In this document: positions 6,282 to 6,786 of the stretch, piece after piece
How positions within the stretch are numbered: position 1 is the first letter of the stretch
Layout: the number at the start of each line of letters is the position of its first letter
Assembly: GCA_947630515.1 (NCBI GenBank)
Contig: CANRHY010000054.1
Span: 1-6,786 of the forward strand
Source of the DNA: an uncultured Bacilli bacterium
GTDB taxonomy: Bacteria > Bacillota_I > Bacilli_A > RF39 > UBA660
Length of the DNA stretch: 6,786 nt
Direction of reading: 5' to 3'
Notes under the pieces: generated by a model
Database searches by the model: none
What the model saw: the letters and a program-made list of their open reading frames with translations, nothing else
Told to the model about the DNA's origin: nothing
Program-made: the position numbers and the translations under genes

Positions 6282-6442
6282 ACATTATACTCCTCATTTA
6301 ACTTATCTTTTACTGTAGTTTTTATATTATTTATTATTTTAAGTCTATTCATATAACTACTTAGTATTGAACTTATAGTAACTAAGAATATAACTAAAAA
6401 AACACATATTACAGCAGTTGATATAAAACCTTTCTTTTTCAT
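6278..6442 (-). CDS. Short pilin-like membrane peptide lacking Glu+5, 54 residues
   Basis: Reading from the ATG at 6442-6440 gives MKKKGFISTAVICVFLVIFLVTISSILSSYMN and then a charged tail rich in Lys, Asn and Glu. The KKKGF start and hydrophobic helix resemble a prepilin signal, but the residue at mature +5 is Ala (A10), not Glu. The tail after the helix is only some 25 residues. An in-frame ATG 30 bases upstream (6472) is rejected: those ten codons are group II intron sequence, and its purine-rich AGAGAGG is only one base from the ATG. The native ribosome site should come from the exon on the far side of the intron, 9 bases upstream of the chosen ATG. It is first of the visible pilin genes and could be a minor tip subunit or an assembly peptide. 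Confidence 0.65.
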   Translation of the reverse strand: MKKKGFISTAVICVFLVIFLVTISSILSSYMNRLKIINNIKTTVKDKLNEEYNV

Positions 6443-6451
6443 TTCTACTCT

Positions 6452-6562
6452 GTCGAGTAGACGCCTCGACATACCTCTCTTTCTATCATTAATTTATTTC
6501 TGTGAGAAGTTTGTCCAACGCCCCTCACGGAACCGTACGTGCAGATTTCCCGCATACGGCTC
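6452..6562 (-). ncRNA. Group II intron catalytic domains V and VI
   Basis: Domain V is 6562-6530 (33 bases). It holds the AGC triad (6561-6559), an eight-pair lower stem, a two-base bulge (6539-6538), a five-pair upper stem and a GAAA-type loop. Domain VI pairs 6526-6517 with 6455-6465, leaving A6458 as the lone bulged branch-point adenosine. The tail is GAC, so the intron ends at 6452 and the exon starts AGAGTAGAAATG. All pairings were checked base by base; several domain VI pairs are G-U. Confidence 0.88.
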
Positions 6563-6637
6563 TTCATATAACCTTTATTACCACTAATATCAGTAATTTA
6601 TATCTTTTCGTTTTGTTTCCATGTTTTACTTCTTCTA

Positions 6638-6685
6638 GTGAAGGCATGTGTCCCTAAAGAAACGATTATATGCAAGCCCCTTCAC
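6638..6685 (-). repeat. Inverted repeat inside the right intron (domain III/IV boundary)
   Basis: GTGAAGG at 6685-6679 (minus) is a perfect complement of CCTTCAC at 6644-6638, enclosing 34 bases that contain a further partial match (TGCAT near one arm, CATGCC near the other). In the ribozyme this probably closes a domain stem at the boundary of domains III and IV; which one is not resolvable without the full intron. Confidence 0.4.
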
Positions 6686-6786
6686 TCCAGAGTCATTACT
6701 TCCTTCTTCGCTACTATGAACTTGTCCGACCACTTATAGGTCATTTGTCTAACTTAGTTTACAAAACCTTGCTTCGACATACTCTT

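Larger units (their letters stand above)
6452..6786 (-). mobile_element. Group II intron, 3' part (domain III/IV region to 3' splice site)
   Basis: This stretch of over 300 bases has no gene and is the 3' part of a group II ribozyme on the minus strand. Domains V and VI are described separately. Upstream of them, 6718-6677 (minus: ATAGTAGCGAAGAAGG ... GGAGTGAAGGGG) resembles, from memory, the domain III region of lactococcal Ll.LtrB and relatives. Only about 114 bases separate this from domain V, and all minus-strand frames there contain stops, so no maturase/reverse transcriptase sits in domain IV. A ten-codon ORF (ATG at 6622, TGA at 6590) may be a relic of its start. The intron lies in the same orientation as the pilin operon, so splicing could restore the pilin mRNA. 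The 5' half is beyond the window. Confidence 0.85.

Noticed and set aside
6443..6472. Upstream in-frame start adding MSRRLLDRVE to the short pilin-like protein
   Set aside because: These codons are intron domain VI and tail; the purine run is one base from the ATG, and the prepilin leader starts at the later ATG.
6452..6786. Protein-coding reading of the domain V region (frames giving MKSRMREICTYG-like peptides)
   Set aside because: The bases form canonical group II domains V and VI; upstream frames have stops, so the peptide is an artefact of the ribozyme sequence.

Overview
This is an AT-rich window (about a quarter G+C by eye) from a low-GC Gram-positive bacterium. The set nusB-xseA-xseB, a YlbL-type PDZ/S16 protease and a YlbJ-type sporulation membrane protein, with compact overlapping genes, fits the Firmicutes/Bacilli side, perhaps one of the small-genome gut lineages near Mollicutes (RF39-like); that placement is inference. 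TGA is a stop codon in two genes and TGG encodes Trp, so the code is standard (table 11), not the mycoplasma code.

Layout, left to right. Positions 1-75 are the 3' end of a group II intron on the + strand (end of domain V, domain VI with a bulged branch-point A). It abuts the 3' end of xseB and replaces its last codons. The minus-strand operon nusB > xseA > xseB (1879 to 62) encodes an antitermination factor and both subunits of exonuclease VII, with all genes overlapping. Next comes a minus-strand ankyrin-repeat protein (1937-3097) built as an internal duplication. Upstream of it, a two-gene minus-strand unit encodes a membrane-anchored PDZ/S16 protease (YlbL/SepM type) and a 114-residue orphan, closed by a terminator whose loop holds the orphan's stop codon. 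A 42-bp divergent spacer separates the protease gene from the + strand ylbJ-like gene, whose 3' end overlaps the converging pilin operon by 78 bp. The pilin operon (6442 to 5380, minus) has three tightly overlapping genes with type IV prepilin-like N-termini. From 6452 to the right end lies the 3' part of a second group II intron, on the minus strand and different from the first. It sits 9 bases before the start codon of the first visible pilin-like gene.

Three minus-strand transcription units start with a TGn-extended -10 box and have very short predicted leaders. Housekeeping functions (transcription antitermination, DNA repair) and envelope/sporulation functions (YlbL-YlbJ) dominate. The accessory interest lies in the pilin trio, the duplicated ankyrin protein and the two inward-pointing group II introns. 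The introns probably explain why the assembled sequence ends where it does. I see no CRISPR array, tRNA, rRNA or classical IS element, and no clear case for a wholly new multi-gene system; the pilin trio and the apparently ORF-less right intron are the best leads.
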